The position numbers and the translations under genes are program-made. Below the pieces are notes generated by a model. It saw only the letters and a program-made list of their open reading frames with translations, ran no database searches and was not told where the DNA came from. DNA of 41,157 bases from an uncultured Prevotellaceae bacterium (GTDB taxonomy: Bacteria > Bacteroidota > Bacteroidia > Bacteroidales > Bacteroidaceae): contig CAMJFC010000021.1 in assembly GCA_946404865.1 (NCBI GenBank), positions 1-41,157 on the forward strand, given 5' to 3'. Below, one piece after another: positions 1-7,956 of this stretch. The stretch's first letter is position 1; every line of letters begins with the position of its first letter.

Positions 1-43
1 ACCTATAGAACAACATGTCGTCGTTTACAGCCTGCAAAATGAC

Positions 44-262
44 CTATACGCCTGTTTTTTTGTAGAGGATCTCCGACACTACCATGGGAAGTGCATCTTG
101 CCCAGAGTTTTACCGTTCATGGAGGATCTCGTCACTACGATCTGTCTCGACACCATGGGCTGTGGCAGCGATGTAGTTGACCACGTCTTCCGGTATATCG
201 GGTTCCCAGCCCCACTGGAAGCGCCTTCCTTCCGAGGCTCCCTCTTCGCCCCGATTTAACAT
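44..262 (-). pseudogene. Decayed small coding fragment with an in-frame stop
   Basis: An ATG at 262 opens a 50-codon frame that ends at a TAA at 110-112. The same frame continues for 21 more sense codons to a TAG at 44-46. The continuation (ending in EILYKKTGV) reads like ordinary protein, as does the part before the stop (QWGWEPDIPEDVVNYIAATA). This suggests one short gene interrupted by a nonsense mutation, or the tail of a decayed larger gene. I do not recognise the family. It could also be an intact 50-residue ORF, or chance. Confidence 0.3.
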
Positions 263-317
263 CTGTTAGTTTAATATTTGTTTTTATTGACATTTACAAA
301 AGTAAATTAAAGACTGT

Positions 318-331
318 TTTACAATTGTAAA
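318..331. promoter_or_regulatory. 14-bp perfect palindrome in an AT-rich spacer
   Basis: TTTACAATTGTAAA is a perfect inverted repeat about 90 bp before the -7 box at 422. It is a possible operator for the secreted protein gene at 572. The rest of the gap from 263 to 571 is AT-rich and holds no gene that I can see. Confidence 0.3.
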
Positions 332-421
332 TCGTTGATTTCCAATATGATATAAATCAAGAATTATCTTAAAAATCCACAAAACACCATGCCTTTTCAA
401 GGTTGGGTGCCATTTTTTTCG

Positions 422-429
422 TACCTTTG
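422..429 (+). promoter_or_regulatory. Probable Bacteroidota -7 promoter box
   Basis: TACCTTTG matches the Bacteroidota -7 consensus TAnnTTTG. No clear TTTG lies at the usual distance upstream, so only half of the promoter is convincing. It would give a leader of about 130 nt before the gene at 572. Confidence 0.45.
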
Positions 430-571
430 CACCGAGTTAATTAAGATAGTGTGCCGCTAAGTTTTCCTGGACATTATCAAGTAGTAATCTGGAGTCTGTT
501 CGGTCTTCTCTTGTAAAGACCTGAATCCGGGATGAAACGCCATTCCACAGGCTCCTATAAAAATAGTAACA

Positions 572-997
572 ATGAAGAAATTTGTGAAAATTGTATTGTT
601 AAGCGTGACAATGCTGATGTCGATGCCTGTTATGGCTGCCGGCGAAGGTGAAAACTCTAATTATGATTGGTCGCCAGTGATTGACGCCATTATCCAAGTG
701 GAAAGCAAAGGAAACCCAAATGCACGCTGCGGTATCTACTGCGGAGTGTTGCAAATCTCCCCGGTGCTCGTGCAGGAGTGCAACAATATCCTGAAACGCC
801 GTGGCAGCAGCAAGCGTTATACGCTCAATGACCGTTTCAATGTGCAGAAGTCAAAAGAGATGTTTGTCATCATCCAGTCTTATTACAACCCTCAGAATAA
901 TGTGGAGCGCGCCATCCGTATGTGGCAAGGTGGTTGCAACTACAAGGTTCGTTCTACACAGCGCTATTATGAGAAAGTAATGAGCTATATGAAGTGA
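572..997 (+). CDS. Small secreted lysozyme-like (SLT-type) protein
   Basis: This 141-residue protein starts with a clear signal peptide (positively charged MKK, a hydrophobic stretch, then a cleavage site near MAAGEG). The mature part contains the pattern of a lytic transglycosylase core: a Glu in QVESKGNPNA followed by GVLQIS, as in families where the catalytic Glu precedes a glycine-rich segment. It also has Cys residues spaced as if to form disulfides (CGIYCG), and an ARxW-like segment (AIRMWQGG). It probably binds or cleaves peptidoglycan or chitin-like chains in the periplasm. It is shorter than full SLT enzymes, so enzymatic activity is inferred. It stands alone between a promoter box and a strong terminator. 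Confidence 0.6.
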   Translation: MKKFVKIVLLSVTMLMSMPVMAAGEGENSNYDWSPVIDAIIQVESKGNPNARCGIYCGVLQISPVLVQECNNILKRRGSSKRYTLNDRFNVQKSKEMFVIIQSYYNPQNNVERAIRMWQGGCNYKVRSTQRYYEKVMSYMK

Positions 998-1021
998 ATA
1001 AATGTTAATTTAGATATGTAA

Positions 1022-1057
1022 CCGGGTTGGACGATATTCGTCCGACCCGATTTTTTT
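1022..1057 (+). terminator. Rho-independent terminator
   Basis: A GC-rich stem (CGGGTTGGACGA paired with TCGTCCGACCCG, one bulged base) closes over a short loop and is followed by a run of seven T. It ends the transcript of the secreted lysozyme-like gene. Confidence 0.85.
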
Positions 1058-1120
1058 GCTCTTTAAAAAATGTGAAATAAACTTTATTTTTGATGAAGGA
1101 TGAAAAAAACTTTTAAATCC

Positions 1121-1151
1121 TTTGAAGATGTCGTTTTTTATCTTATCTTTG
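1121..1151 (+). promoter_or_regulatory. Bacteroidota promoter for lemA-M48
   Basis: TTTG at 1121-1124 and TATCTTTG at 1144-1151 are separated by 19 nt, which matches the -33/-7 architecture of the Bacteroidota primary sigma factor. It would give a leader of about 70 nt before lemA. Confidence 0.8.
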
Positions 1152-1230
1152 CATTGTATTCATCATCTCATATATCTCCTTCTGCTTCATTCTTCTTCCA
1201 TCAATGATTATTCACTAAAACACAGTTATT

Positions 1231-1791
1231 ATGGTACTTATTATTGTTATTGTGGTTGTCGTCTTGCTGGCGATAGTGCTCGTAGGTATGTATAACCGTC
1301 TGGTTAAACTACGCAACAACCGTGAGAATGCATACGCCAACATTGACGTGCAGTTGAAACAGCGCCACGACCTGATTCCTCAGTTGGTGGCTACGGTGAA
1401 AGGTTATGCCGCTCATGAGAAAGAAGTGCTCACCAAGGTTACTGAGGCTCGCGCCGCTGCCATGAGCGCACGTACCGTGAACGAAAAGGTGCTGGCCGAG
1501 AACAAGTTGTCGAGCGCCCTTTCCGGACTGAATATCGCTGTGGAAGCTTATCCCGACCTCAAGGCCAACCAAAACTTCATGCACTTGCAGACGGAGATTG
1601 CCGACATCGAGAACAAACTGGCGGCTTCACGTCGTTTCTTCAATTCGGCTACGAAGGAGCTCAACAACGCTGTGCAGACGTTCCCGTCGAACCTCATCGC
1701 CGGCATGTTCGGATTCCAGCGCGAACCGATGATCGAGGTGCCCGAGGCTGAGCGTAAGACCTACGAGACAGCTCCCGACATCCAGTTCTAA
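1231..1791 (+). CDS. lemA: LemA family membrane protein
   Basis: This 186-residue protein has one N-terminal membrane helix (about residues 2-20), then the LemA signature region with YNRLVKLRNN and NAYANIDVQLKQRHDLIPQLV, followed by a long helical bundle. Length and motif order fit LemA. Members are anchored in the inner membrane by the N-terminus. Their biochemical role is unclear, but they are often encoded next to M48 proteases, as here (78 nt gap to the next gene). A shared role in envelope stress or proteolysis is inferred from context. Confidence 0.92.
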   Translation: MVLIIVIVVVVLLAIVLVGMYNRLVKLRNNRENAYANIDVQLKQRHDLIPQLVATVKGYAAHEKEVLTKVTEARAAAMSARTVNEKVLAENKLSSALSGLNIAVEAYPDLKANQNFMHLQTEIADIENKLAASRRFFNSATKELNNAVQTFPSNLIAGMFGFQREPMIEVPEAERKTYETAPDIQF

Positions 1792-1868
1792 TCCGTTACG
1801 GTGGGATCATCTCGGATATCTCATCCATATCTCAATCTCTCAACCCCAACAACAAATCTCATACATCT

Positions 1869-2876
1869 ATGCGATATGTAGGCATGCAAAGCCAAATCAG
1901 CAGGAACAATATGCTCAGCATATTGCTCTTGCTGATGTTCCCGGCTATCATCCTCCTGACCATCTATGTCTTCCTCTTGATTGTGTCGAAACTGAATGGC
2001 GGCTACTACGATGGTAGTGGCTACTGGCGTGATGGCGTGGACTGGGCTTCGGTCAATGAGATGTTCTTACACACATTGCCGTGGGTAGTGATAGGAGTAG
2101 GGGTGTGGTTCCTCATCGCTTATTTCTTCAACACCTCGATGATTAAGCATGCCACTGGCGCACGCCCTCTGGAGCGGCGTGAGAACCCACGCGTATATAA
2201 TATCGTGGAGAACCTGACTATCGCCTGTGGCATGGACATGCCGAAAATCAATGTCATCGACGACCCGCAACTGAATGCTTTCGCCAGCGGAATCAATAAA
2301 GACAGTTATACCGTGACGCTCACCACGGGCATCATCAATCTGCTGAATGACCAGGAGTTGGCGGGTGTCATCGGACATGAGCTGACGCACATTCGCAATA
2401 AAGACACCCGGCTGCTGATTACCAGCATTGTGTTCGTGGGCATCATCTCTGCCATCATGAGCATCGTGGTGCGTTTGCTCTTCCGCGTGTTTATCTATGG
2501 CGGGGGCGGAAGCAGTCGGAGCCGCGATGGCAAGAACAGCGGACCGTCGATTGTGGTCGTGCTGTTGGTTGGTGTGGTTTGCTGCGCCATCGCCTATTTC
2601 TTCACCGTACTGACACGCTTTGCCATATCTCGCAAAAGAGAGTATATGGCCGATGCGGGCGGTGCCGAACTATGCGGCAATCCCTGGGCTTTGGCGTCTG
2701 CCTTGCGTAAGATTTCGGGCAATCCCGGTCTGAGCGGTGTGGGGCGGGATGATGTGGCACAACTCTTTATCGTGCATCCCAAACTGTCGGCTCAAGGCAT
2801 CATGAGTTTTCTCGGTTCGTTGTTCAGTACCCATCCCGACACTGAGAAACGCATCGCTATTCTTGAGCAATTCTAA
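1869..2876 (+). CDS. htpX: HtpX-like M48 membrane metalloprotease
   Basis: This 335-residue protein has two N-terminal membrane segments, the zinc-binding motif HELTH in VIGHELTHIRNKD, further membrane segments after it (around SIVFVGIISAIMSIVV and IVVVLLVGVVCCAIAYFF), and the third-ligand region RKREYMADAGGAEL. This order is that of HtpX-type M48B peptidases, which degrade damaged membrane proteins with the active site on the cytoplasmic side. It follows lemA, probably on the same transcript. The ATG at 1869 places the first membrane helix near residue 20; a start at the second Met (MQSQ) is equally possible. The symbol is by family, not by proven orthology. Confidence 0.88.
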   Translation: MRYVGMQSQISRNNMLSILLLLMFPAIILLTIYVFLLIVSKLNGGYYDGSGYWRDGVDWASVNEMFLHTLPWVVIGVGVWFLIAYFFNTSMIKHATGARPLERRENPRVYNIVENLTIACGMDMPKINVIDDPQLNAFASGINKDSYTVTLTTGIINLLNDQELAGVIGHELTHIRNKDTRLLITSIVFVGIISAIMSIVVRLLFRVFIYGGGGSSRSRDGKNSGPSIVVVLLVGVVCCAIAYFFTVLTRFAISRKREYMADAGGAELCGNPWALASALRKISGNPGLSGVGRDDVAQLFIVHPKLSAQGIMSFLGSLFSTHPDTEKRIAILEQF

Positions 2877-2878
2877 TT

Positions 2879-2945
2879 AAGGTTTAGGGATGAAGGTTTA
2901 GTGTTGAGGGATGAGGGTTTAGTGTTCAGTGTTAAGGTTCATTGT
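2879..2945. repeat. Imperfect tandem repeat of a GGTTTAGGGATGA-type unit
   Basis: The spacer between the protease and the permease consists of degenerate copies of AAGGTTTAGGGATGA and GGTTTAGTGTT. It resembles the other simple repeats found between genes in this window and holds no visible promoter. Confidence 0.6.
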
Positions 2946-2947
2946 TT

Positions 2948-4066
2948 ATGGCAAGTCGTAAAGAGATCACATTCGACACCTTTGTGCGGGGCTTCCTTTG
3001 GGTAGCGGGAATCATCGTCGGTTTTCTGCTGCTCAAAAGACTGAGCAGTGTGCTGCTGCCATTCTTCTTGGCATGGCTGTTCTCGTATATGCTGTTTCCT
3101 ATGGTGAAGTTCTTCCAGTATAAGTGCCGGATGAAGTACCGCATTTTAGCCATTATCTGCACTTTCCTGGTGGTGGCCGCTGTGGTTACGGGTTTCTTTT
3201 GGCTCATCATCCCGCCGATGATAGAAGAGGTGCTGCGGGTGAAGACGCTGTTGGTGAATTATATCCAACACGGACAAGAGATGGGGGGCATTCCTGCAGC
3301 TATACACGATACCGTCCGCGATTTGTTTAATTACGAGAAACTCAGTTCCGCCGGGTCGGTGGATGAAGTGGCCAGCACGGTGAAAGAGGCCATTCCACAG
3401 ATATGGAATATTGTGTCGCACGCCTTCAGTGCCCTCTCAGGGCTGTTCACCGTGGTGATGATGGCGCTCTATACCCTTTTTATCCTGCTCGACTATGAGA
3501 AACTGACCAAAGGGTGGGTCGGATTGTTGCCTGCCAAGTCGCGTCCGTTCTGTGTGCAACTGATGTCTGACATCGCCGACGGCATGAATAAGTATTTCCG
3601 TGGTCAGGCGATGGTGGCCCTGTGTGTGGGCATCCTCTTCAGTATTGGTTTCTTGATTATTGATTTCCCCATGGCCATCGGATTGGGGCTTTTCATCGGT
3701 TTGTTGAACATGGTGCCTTATTTGCAGGTTGTAGGTTTTGTGCCTACCATTCTGCTTGCCATCGTGAAGTCGGCTGAGACGGGTGAAAGTTTCTGGGGTG
3801 TAATGCTGCTGGCGCTGATTGTGTTCGCTGTGGTACAGGCCATTCAGGATACCTTCCTCACGCCGAGGATTATGGGCAAGGTGACGGGACTTTATTCTGC
3901 CATCGTTCTCTTGTCACTTTCTATCTGGGGGTCGCTCCTCGGCATTCTCGGCATGGTGATAGCTCTTCCGCTCACCACCCTCATTCTGACCTACTACCAG
4001 CGGTATGTCATCAGGGAAAAAGAGGAAGAGGAGAAAAAGAAGGAGAATCTGCTGCCGAAGCCATAA
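2948..4066 (+). CDS. AI-2E family transporter (PerM/TqsA type permease)
   Basis: The 372-residue product is a polytopic inner-membrane protein of the AI-2E transporter family. Hydrophobic segments lie near residues 15-45, 60-85, 150-180 and in a dense C-terminal block from about 215 to 355. The GLLNMVPYLQVVGFVPTI region and the following QAIQDTFLTPRIMGK match the conserved family core. The C-terminus is highly charged (EKEEEEKKKE). Substrates of most family members are unknown; autoinducer-2 export and Na+/H+ exchange have been shown for a few. The ATG at 2948 is preferred over an upstream TTG two codons earlier. Confidence 0.88.
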   Translation: MASRKEITFDTFVRGFLWVAGIIVGFLLLKRLSSVLLPFFLAWLFSYMLFPMVKFFQYKCRMKYRILAIICTFLVVAAVVTGFFWLIIPPMIEEVLRVKTLLVNYIQHGQEMGGIPAAIHDTVRDLFNYEKLSSAGSVDEVASTVKEAIPQIWNIVSHAFSALSGLFTVVMMALYTLFILLDYEKLTKGWVGLLPAKSRPFCVQLMSDIADGMNKYFRGQAMVALCVGILFSIGFLIIDFPMAIGLGLFIGLLNMVPYLQVVGFVPTILLAIVKSAETGESFWGVMLLALIVFAVVQAIQDTFLTPRIMGKVTGLYSAIVLLSLSIWGSLLGILGMVIALPLTTLILTYYQRYVIREKEEEEKKKENLLPKP

Positions 4067-4078
4067 CTGGTTCTTATT

Positions 4079-4182
4079 CGGCCGACCAATTCGCGAAATC
4101 TCGTAATTAGTAGTTGTATTCCCTATCGGCCGACCAATTTGTGAAATTCGCGAAATTAGTAGTCGTATTCCCTACTCGGCCG
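4079..4182. repeat. Two tandem units of about 49 bp starting CGGCCGACCAATT
   Basis: Copies begin at 4079 and 4127, and a third partial copy at 4177. Each unit runs through CGGCCGACCAATT, a CGCGAAAT segment, AATTAGTAGT and GTATTCCCTA. The gap from 4067 to 4311, between convergent genes, contains this repeat and then text-like simple sequence (ATCCGTGTCATCCGTGAAAT) at about 4237-4256. No gene is visible. Confidence 0.7.
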
Positions 4183-4311
4183 TAGGCTTCGCACAGTGAC
4201 CGTTGGTTCTTTGTAAATCAATTCGTAGTAACAAAATCCGTGTCATCCGTGAAATCCGTTGTCGTTTTTAGGCAGAAGGCCAACTAATTCCGTAAAAAAA
4301 CGGATAGAGAT

Positions 4312-4797
4312 TTACGCGTATGCCACGACATGTCCGGCGCGTAGTGAGGCGGGCACGTCGATGAGCCGTTGGTTACTGCTGCCACGGAAGAGCAGGTCGT
4401 CGTCGCGCAGTGATTTGACAAACGGCCCGTCAACGAGCACGTCAATCTGCTCGAGCAGTGCCCGTTGTTTCGGGTTGCGCACCAGTGCCTCGTAAGTGAA
4501 CCCCGTGAAGCACCAGATGGTCTTTGTCGTGCGCTCGCGGATGGCACGTGCCAATTCGGTGAATCCCTCCGCTTGATACATGGGGTCGCCCCCGCTGAAG
4601 GTGACGTTGGCAAAAGGGTCTGCTTCTATCACCTTCATCATCTCGTCGGTGGTCATGTTGCGTCCCGCGTTGATGTCCCACGACTGCGGGTTATGGCAAC
4701 CCGGACAGGCGTTGGGACAGCCCGCGCAGTAGATGGAGGTGCGAAATCCCGGACCGTCCACCATCGTGTCTTCTACAATGTCAATAACGGATAGCAT
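4312..4797 (-). CDS. nrdG: Anaerobic ribonucleotide reductase activase (radical SAM)
   Basis: This 161-residue radical SAM protein uses S-adenosylmethionine to put the glycyl radical on NrdD. The cluster motif is CPNACPGC (C-x3-C-x2-C) near residue 28, within FRTSIYCAGC...CHNPQSW as in NrdG. A GGDPM motif near residue 70 is the SAM-binding GGE-like element. Length fits NrdG (about 155-160). The ATG at 4797 lies 4 nt after the nrdD stop, so the two are co-transcribed and probably translationally coupled. Confidence 0.95.
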   Translation of the reverse strand: MLSVIDIVEDTMVDGPGFRTSIYCAGCPNACPGCHNPQSWDINAGRNMTTDEMMKVIEADPFANVTFSGGDPMYQAEGFTELARAIRERTTKTIWCFTGFTYEALVRNPKQRALLEQIDVLVDGPFVKSLRDDDLLFRGSSNQRLIDVPASLRAGHVVAYA

Positions 4798-4801
4798 CGC
4801 T

Positions 4802-7021
4802 TCAATTTCCTTTCTCTATATGGTTCACGCGGTCGTTCAGTTCGCAGAGCTTGGCATGGTTCCAACGGTCGGTAGTTCCCACCAGATAACCAGTGATGCG
4901 TTGCAGCCGGTCGATATGTGTGCTGCCGCATTTGGGACAAACCTCCATCTTCGGTTCGGCGTTCTCGTAGCCGCAGTCCATGCAGCGGTTGCGGTTGTGG
5001 TTCACGCTGCCGTAGCCCATGTTGTAGTGGTCCATCATATCCACCACACCCATGATGACCTCGGGGTTGTGTGTGGCGTCGCCGTCTATCTCCACGTAGA
5101 AGATATGTCCGCCGCGTGTCAGGTCATGATAGGGAGCCTCAACCTCCGCTTTATGACGGGCTGAGCATTTGTAATACACCGGCACGTGGTTGGAGTTAGT
5201 ATAGTAGTCGCGGTCGGTGATGCCTGGCAACAAACCGAAATCCTTACGGTCTTTCTTCGTGAATCGTCCGGCCAGTCCTTCTGCCGGTGTGGCCAACACG
5301 CTGTAGTTGTGATGATAGCGCTCAGAAAACTCATTGATGCGGTCGCGCATATAGGTCACAATCTTCAATCCCAGTTCCTGTGCTTCCTCCGATTCACCGT
5401 GATGTTTGCCGATAAGGGCCACGAGACATTCGGCCAGTCCGATAAAGCCGATGCCGAGGGTGCCTTGGTTGATGACCGGTTCGATGGTTTCGTTGGGGTT
5501 GAGTTTGTCAGCTCCAATCCAAAGACTGCGCATGAGCAGCGGGAACTGCTTCACAAATGCCGTCTTCTGGAAGTTGAACCTGTCATCGAGTTGTTGTGCG
5601 GTCACCTGCAGCATATTGTCGAGCTTGGCGAAGAAACGTGCGATACGCTGTTCCTTGTTTTCGATGTTCATGCACTCGATAGCCAGGCGCACGATGTTGA
5701 TGGTCGAGAACGAGAGGTTGCCCCGGCCGATAGACGTCTTCGGACCGAACCGGTTTTCAAACACACGTGTACGGCACCCCATGGTGGCCACCTCGTGCAG
5801 GTAGCGTTTCGGGTCGTCGGCATGCCATTCGTCGGTTTGGTTGAAGGTGGCATCGAGGTTGAGGAAGTTGGGGAAGAAACGCCGTGCCGTCACTTTGCAA
5901 GCCAATTGATAGAGGTCGTAGTTGCGGTCTTCGGGCAGGTAGTTCACGCCGCGTTTCTTTTTCCATATCTGAATGGGGAAGATGGCCGTCTCGCCGTTGC
6001 CCACGCCACGGTAGGTGCTCAGCAACAACTCACGCATCACACAACGCCCCTCGGCTGAGGTGTCGGTGCCGTAGTTGATGGATGAGAACACCACTTGGTT
6101 GCCGCCGCGCGAGTGGATGGTGTTCATGTTGTGGATGAAGGCCTCCATGGCTTGATGCACACGTGCCACGGTCTTGTTGACGGCGTGTTGCATCACCCGC
6201 TCTTCACCCTCCAGGCCGTCAAGGTCGCGTTTGGTGTAATCGTCAAGTTCTTTTTCGTAGAGGTGACTGAAGTCGGCGCCGTACAAATCTTCCAGATACT
6301 TGATTTCCTCAATGAGACTGAGTCGGACGAACGGTGCCAGATAGAAGTCGAAGGCGGGGATGGCCTGGCCGCCGTGCATCTCGTTCTGCGCACATTCCAT
6401 CGAGATGCAGGCCAGCACGCTGGCTGTCTCGATACGTTTGGCGGCGCGGCTCTCACCGTGTCCGGCCGTGAAACCGTGGTTGAGGATGTTGTCGAGCGGA
6501 TGCTGTACGCAGGTGAGCGACTTGGTGGGGTAGTAGTCCTTGTCGTGGATATGCAGATAGTTATGAGCCACGGCGTCACGTGCTTCCTCGCTGAGCAGAT
6601 AGTCGTCAACGAAGGGTTTGGTGGTCTCCGAGGCAAACTTCATCATCATGCCCGCTGGTGTGTCAGCGTTCATGTTGGCATTCTCACGGGTGATGTCGTT
6701 CGACTTCACGTTGACGATATCGAGAAAGATGTCGCGTGTCTTCGCCTTGCGTGCGATGCTTCGCTGGTTGCGATAGGCAATGTATTTCTGTGCCACATCC
6801 TTGCGGCTGCTCTTCATCAGTTCCAGCTCCACAGCGTCCTGGATAGCCTCAACAGTCATCTGTGCGGCACCACGCATGGCGATGTGGTCCGTAATCTGCT
6901 GAATAAGACGCTCGTCCTCTCCTTTGTCGGTATGAAGCATGGCCTTGCGGATGGCAGCCATGATTTTCTCTTCGTTAAAGCCCACGATTCTCCCGTCGCG
7001 CTTTACAACTGTTTGTATCAT
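4802..7021 (-). CDS. nrdD: Anaerobic (class III) ribonucleoside-triphosphate reductase
   Basis: This 739-residue enzyme reduces ribonucleotides to deoxyribonucleotides without oxygen. The N-terminus is an ATP-cone regulatory domain (VVKRDGRIVGFNEEKI). The central body has NrdD blocks such as CAQNEMHGGQAIPAFDFY. Near the C-terminus a zinc site (Cys680, 683, 695, 698 in CMDC and CPKC) precedes the glycyl-radical loop RITGYLVG with the radical Gly predicted at about 711. It is followed directly by its activase nrdG. It indicates DNA precursor synthesis under anaerobic conditions, as expected for a gut or oral anaerobe. Confidence 0.97.
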   Translation of the reverse strand: MIQTVVKRDGRIVGFNEEKIMAAIRKAMLHTDKGEDERLIQQITDHIAMRGAAQMTVEAIQDAVELELMKSSRKDVAQKYIAYRNQRSIARKAKTRDIFLDIVNVKSNDITRENANMNADTPAGMMMKFASETTKPFVDDYLLSEEARDAVAHNYLHIHDKDYYPTKSLTCVQHPLDNILNHGFTAGHGESRAAKRIETASVLACISMECAQNEMHGGQAIPAFDFYLAPFVRLSLIEEIKYLEDLYGADFSHLYEKELDDYTKRDLDGLEGEERVMQHAVNKTVARVHQAMEAFIHNMNTIHSRGGNQVVFSSINYGTDTSAEGRCVMRELLLSTYRGVGNGETAIFPIQIWKKKRGVNYLPEDRNYDLYQLACKVTARRFFPNFLNLDATFNQTDEWHADDPKRYLHEVATMGCRTRVFENRFGPKTSIGRGNLSFSTINIVRLAIECMNIENKEQRIARFFAKLDNMLQVTAQQLDDRFNFQKTAFVKQFPLLMRSLWIGADKLNPNETIEPVINQGTLGIGFIGLAECLVALIGKHHGESEEAQELGLKIVTYMRDRINEFSERYHHNYSVLATPAEGLAGRFTKKDRKDFGLLPGITDRDYYTNSNHVPVYYKCSARHKAEVEAPYHDLTRGGHIFYVEIDGDATHNPEVIMGVVDMMDHYNMGYGSVNHNRNRCMDCGYENAEPKMEVCPKCGSTHIDRLQRITGYLVGTTDRWNHAKLCELNDRVNHIEKGN

Positions 7022-7067
7022 TGGAAGTTAGGTAATTGGATAAATTTTTTAGTATGAAATGCAGTTG

Positions 7068-7075
7068 CAAAGATA
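7068..7075 (-). promoter_or_regulatory. -7 promoter box for nrdDG
   Basis: On the - strand this reads TATCTTTG, a full match to TAnnTTTG, about 45 nt before the nrdD start. No good TTTG is visible 19-21 nt upstream, which could mean that an activator is needed. Confidence 0.5.
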
Positions 7076-7199
7076 ATACTATTATTTGTAAGATTTTCGT
7101 TTTGGACAACTTTTTTCGTGTTAATAAATGTTAAGTTACTGATTTTTAATAAGTTACAAAAATTTTTGGAAAACTTTCAAAAATTTTCGGTATTTAAAG

Positions 7200-7215
7200 T
7201 TGACAAAAAAGTCAA
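7200..7215. promoter_or_regulatory. Palindrome TTGAC-N6-GTCAA, possible CRP/FNR-type operator
   Basis: TTGACAAAAAAGTCAA is a perfect 5-bp inverted repeat with a 6-nt spacer, in the divergent region between nrdD and the PH-domain gene. It lies about 125 bp upstream of the nrdD -7 box. The shape recalls CRP/FNR family sites, but the spacer differs from the classical 4 nt and no regulator is encoded nearby. Confidence 0.35.
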
Positions 7216-7244
7216 CCCTGTTACATAAGAACACATTCCCCTCT

Positions 7245-7351
7245 TGACATAGTAACATGTTATTTTAGACATAGGGACATGTTATTTTGACATAGGAACA
7301 TGGGTACATATAAAGATAGAAAAATATGTCCCTATGTTCCTATGTCTAAAA
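7245..7351. repeat. 22-bp direct repeats plus an inverted copy (GACATAGGGACATG unit)
   Basis: Units start at 7245, 7267 and 7289 with the pattern GACATAGnnACATGTTATTTT. The segment 7324-7351 carries the reverse complement of the same motif (TATGTCCCTATGTTCCTATG). The block can fold into a long hairpin in either transcript. It fills the middle of the 425-bp divergent gap between nrdD and the PH-domain gene; the rest is AT-rich and has no gene. Confidence 0.75.
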
Positions 7352-7384
7352 ACCACTCTGTCTAAAATCGAAAAAATATGTTCA

Positions 7385-7419
7385 TTTGTTGTGTAATTTG
7401 GAAAATCTGTGTATTTTTG
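7385..7419 (+). promoter_or_regulatory. Candidate promoter for the PH-domain gene
   Basis: TATTTTTG at 7412-7419 fits the -7 consensus. The nearest TTTG (7385-7388) is 23 nt upstream, somewhat longer than the usual 19-21. Transcription would start about 20 nt before the ATG at 7448. Confidence 0.4.
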
Positions 7420-7447
7420 CAGAAATAATCAATCAATTTTTAATGTT

Positions 7448-7915
7448 ATGGGATATATAGAAGATAGTCTGATGGAGGGAGAGAAAATCGTGTATGAGGC
7501 ACGCTTGCATTATTTCTCGTATTGGTTTCCTGCGTTGCTCGTGCTGTTTGGCATCGCTATGCCGTTCATCCCACTGGGTGATACGGGACTGCGCTTGATT
7601 TTCGCGGGTGTGCTGTTGCTGCTCGCTGTCATCTGGGCCTTGGTCATCAACAACGGAAAGCGCTTTATCGTCACCAACAGACGAGTGATAGAGAAACGCG
7701 GACTGGTGCGTCGTGAATCCATCGAACTGATGCTCCGCAAGTGCGAGGGCGTGAAGGTGGAACAGAGCATCATGGGACGCATCTTCGGCTATGGCAAGGT
7801 GGTGGTCTCTACGGGTGAGGTGACCAATATCTATGATTTCATTTGGCATCCCGTGAAATTCAGTACGCAAATCAATCAGCAGATTGACCATATTCATGGA
7901 CATTTAGATGATTAA
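7448..7915 (+). CDS. Membrane protein with a bacterial PH domain
   Basis: This 155-residue protein has two adjacent membrane segments (WFPALLVLFGIAMPFI and LIFAGVLLLLAVIWALVI), then a bacterial PH domain with the motif FIVTNRRVIEKRGLVRR and a strand-rich region ending in VTNIYDFI. This layout is that of PF03703-type (bPH2) proteins. The function of the family is not established. I chose the ATG at 7448 because an earlier in-frame codon would add a segment lying on the promoter box. The stop overlaps the region before the M48 lipoprotein, so the genes are probably co-transcribed. Confidence 0.78.
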   Translation: MGYIEDSLMEGEKIVYEARLHYFSYWFPALLVLFGIAMPFIPLGDTGLRLIFAGVLLLLAVIWALVINNGKRFIVTNRRVIEKRGLVRRESIELMLRKCEGVKVEQSIMGRIFGYGKVVVSTGEVTNIYDFIWHPVKFSTQINQQIDHIHGHLDD

Positions 7916-7956
7916 TGAAGTTGAGTACCAACGATTCAATAAAAACAATTGATATT

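Noticed and set aside
5186..7057. Long + strand frames (290 and 320 codons) opposite nrdD
   Set aside because: nrdD is fully supported by motifs on the other strand. The + frames have no recognisable domains.
7245..7351. CRISPR array
   Set aside because: The repeats are 22 bp and directly adjacent, without unique spacers, and no cas genes are present.
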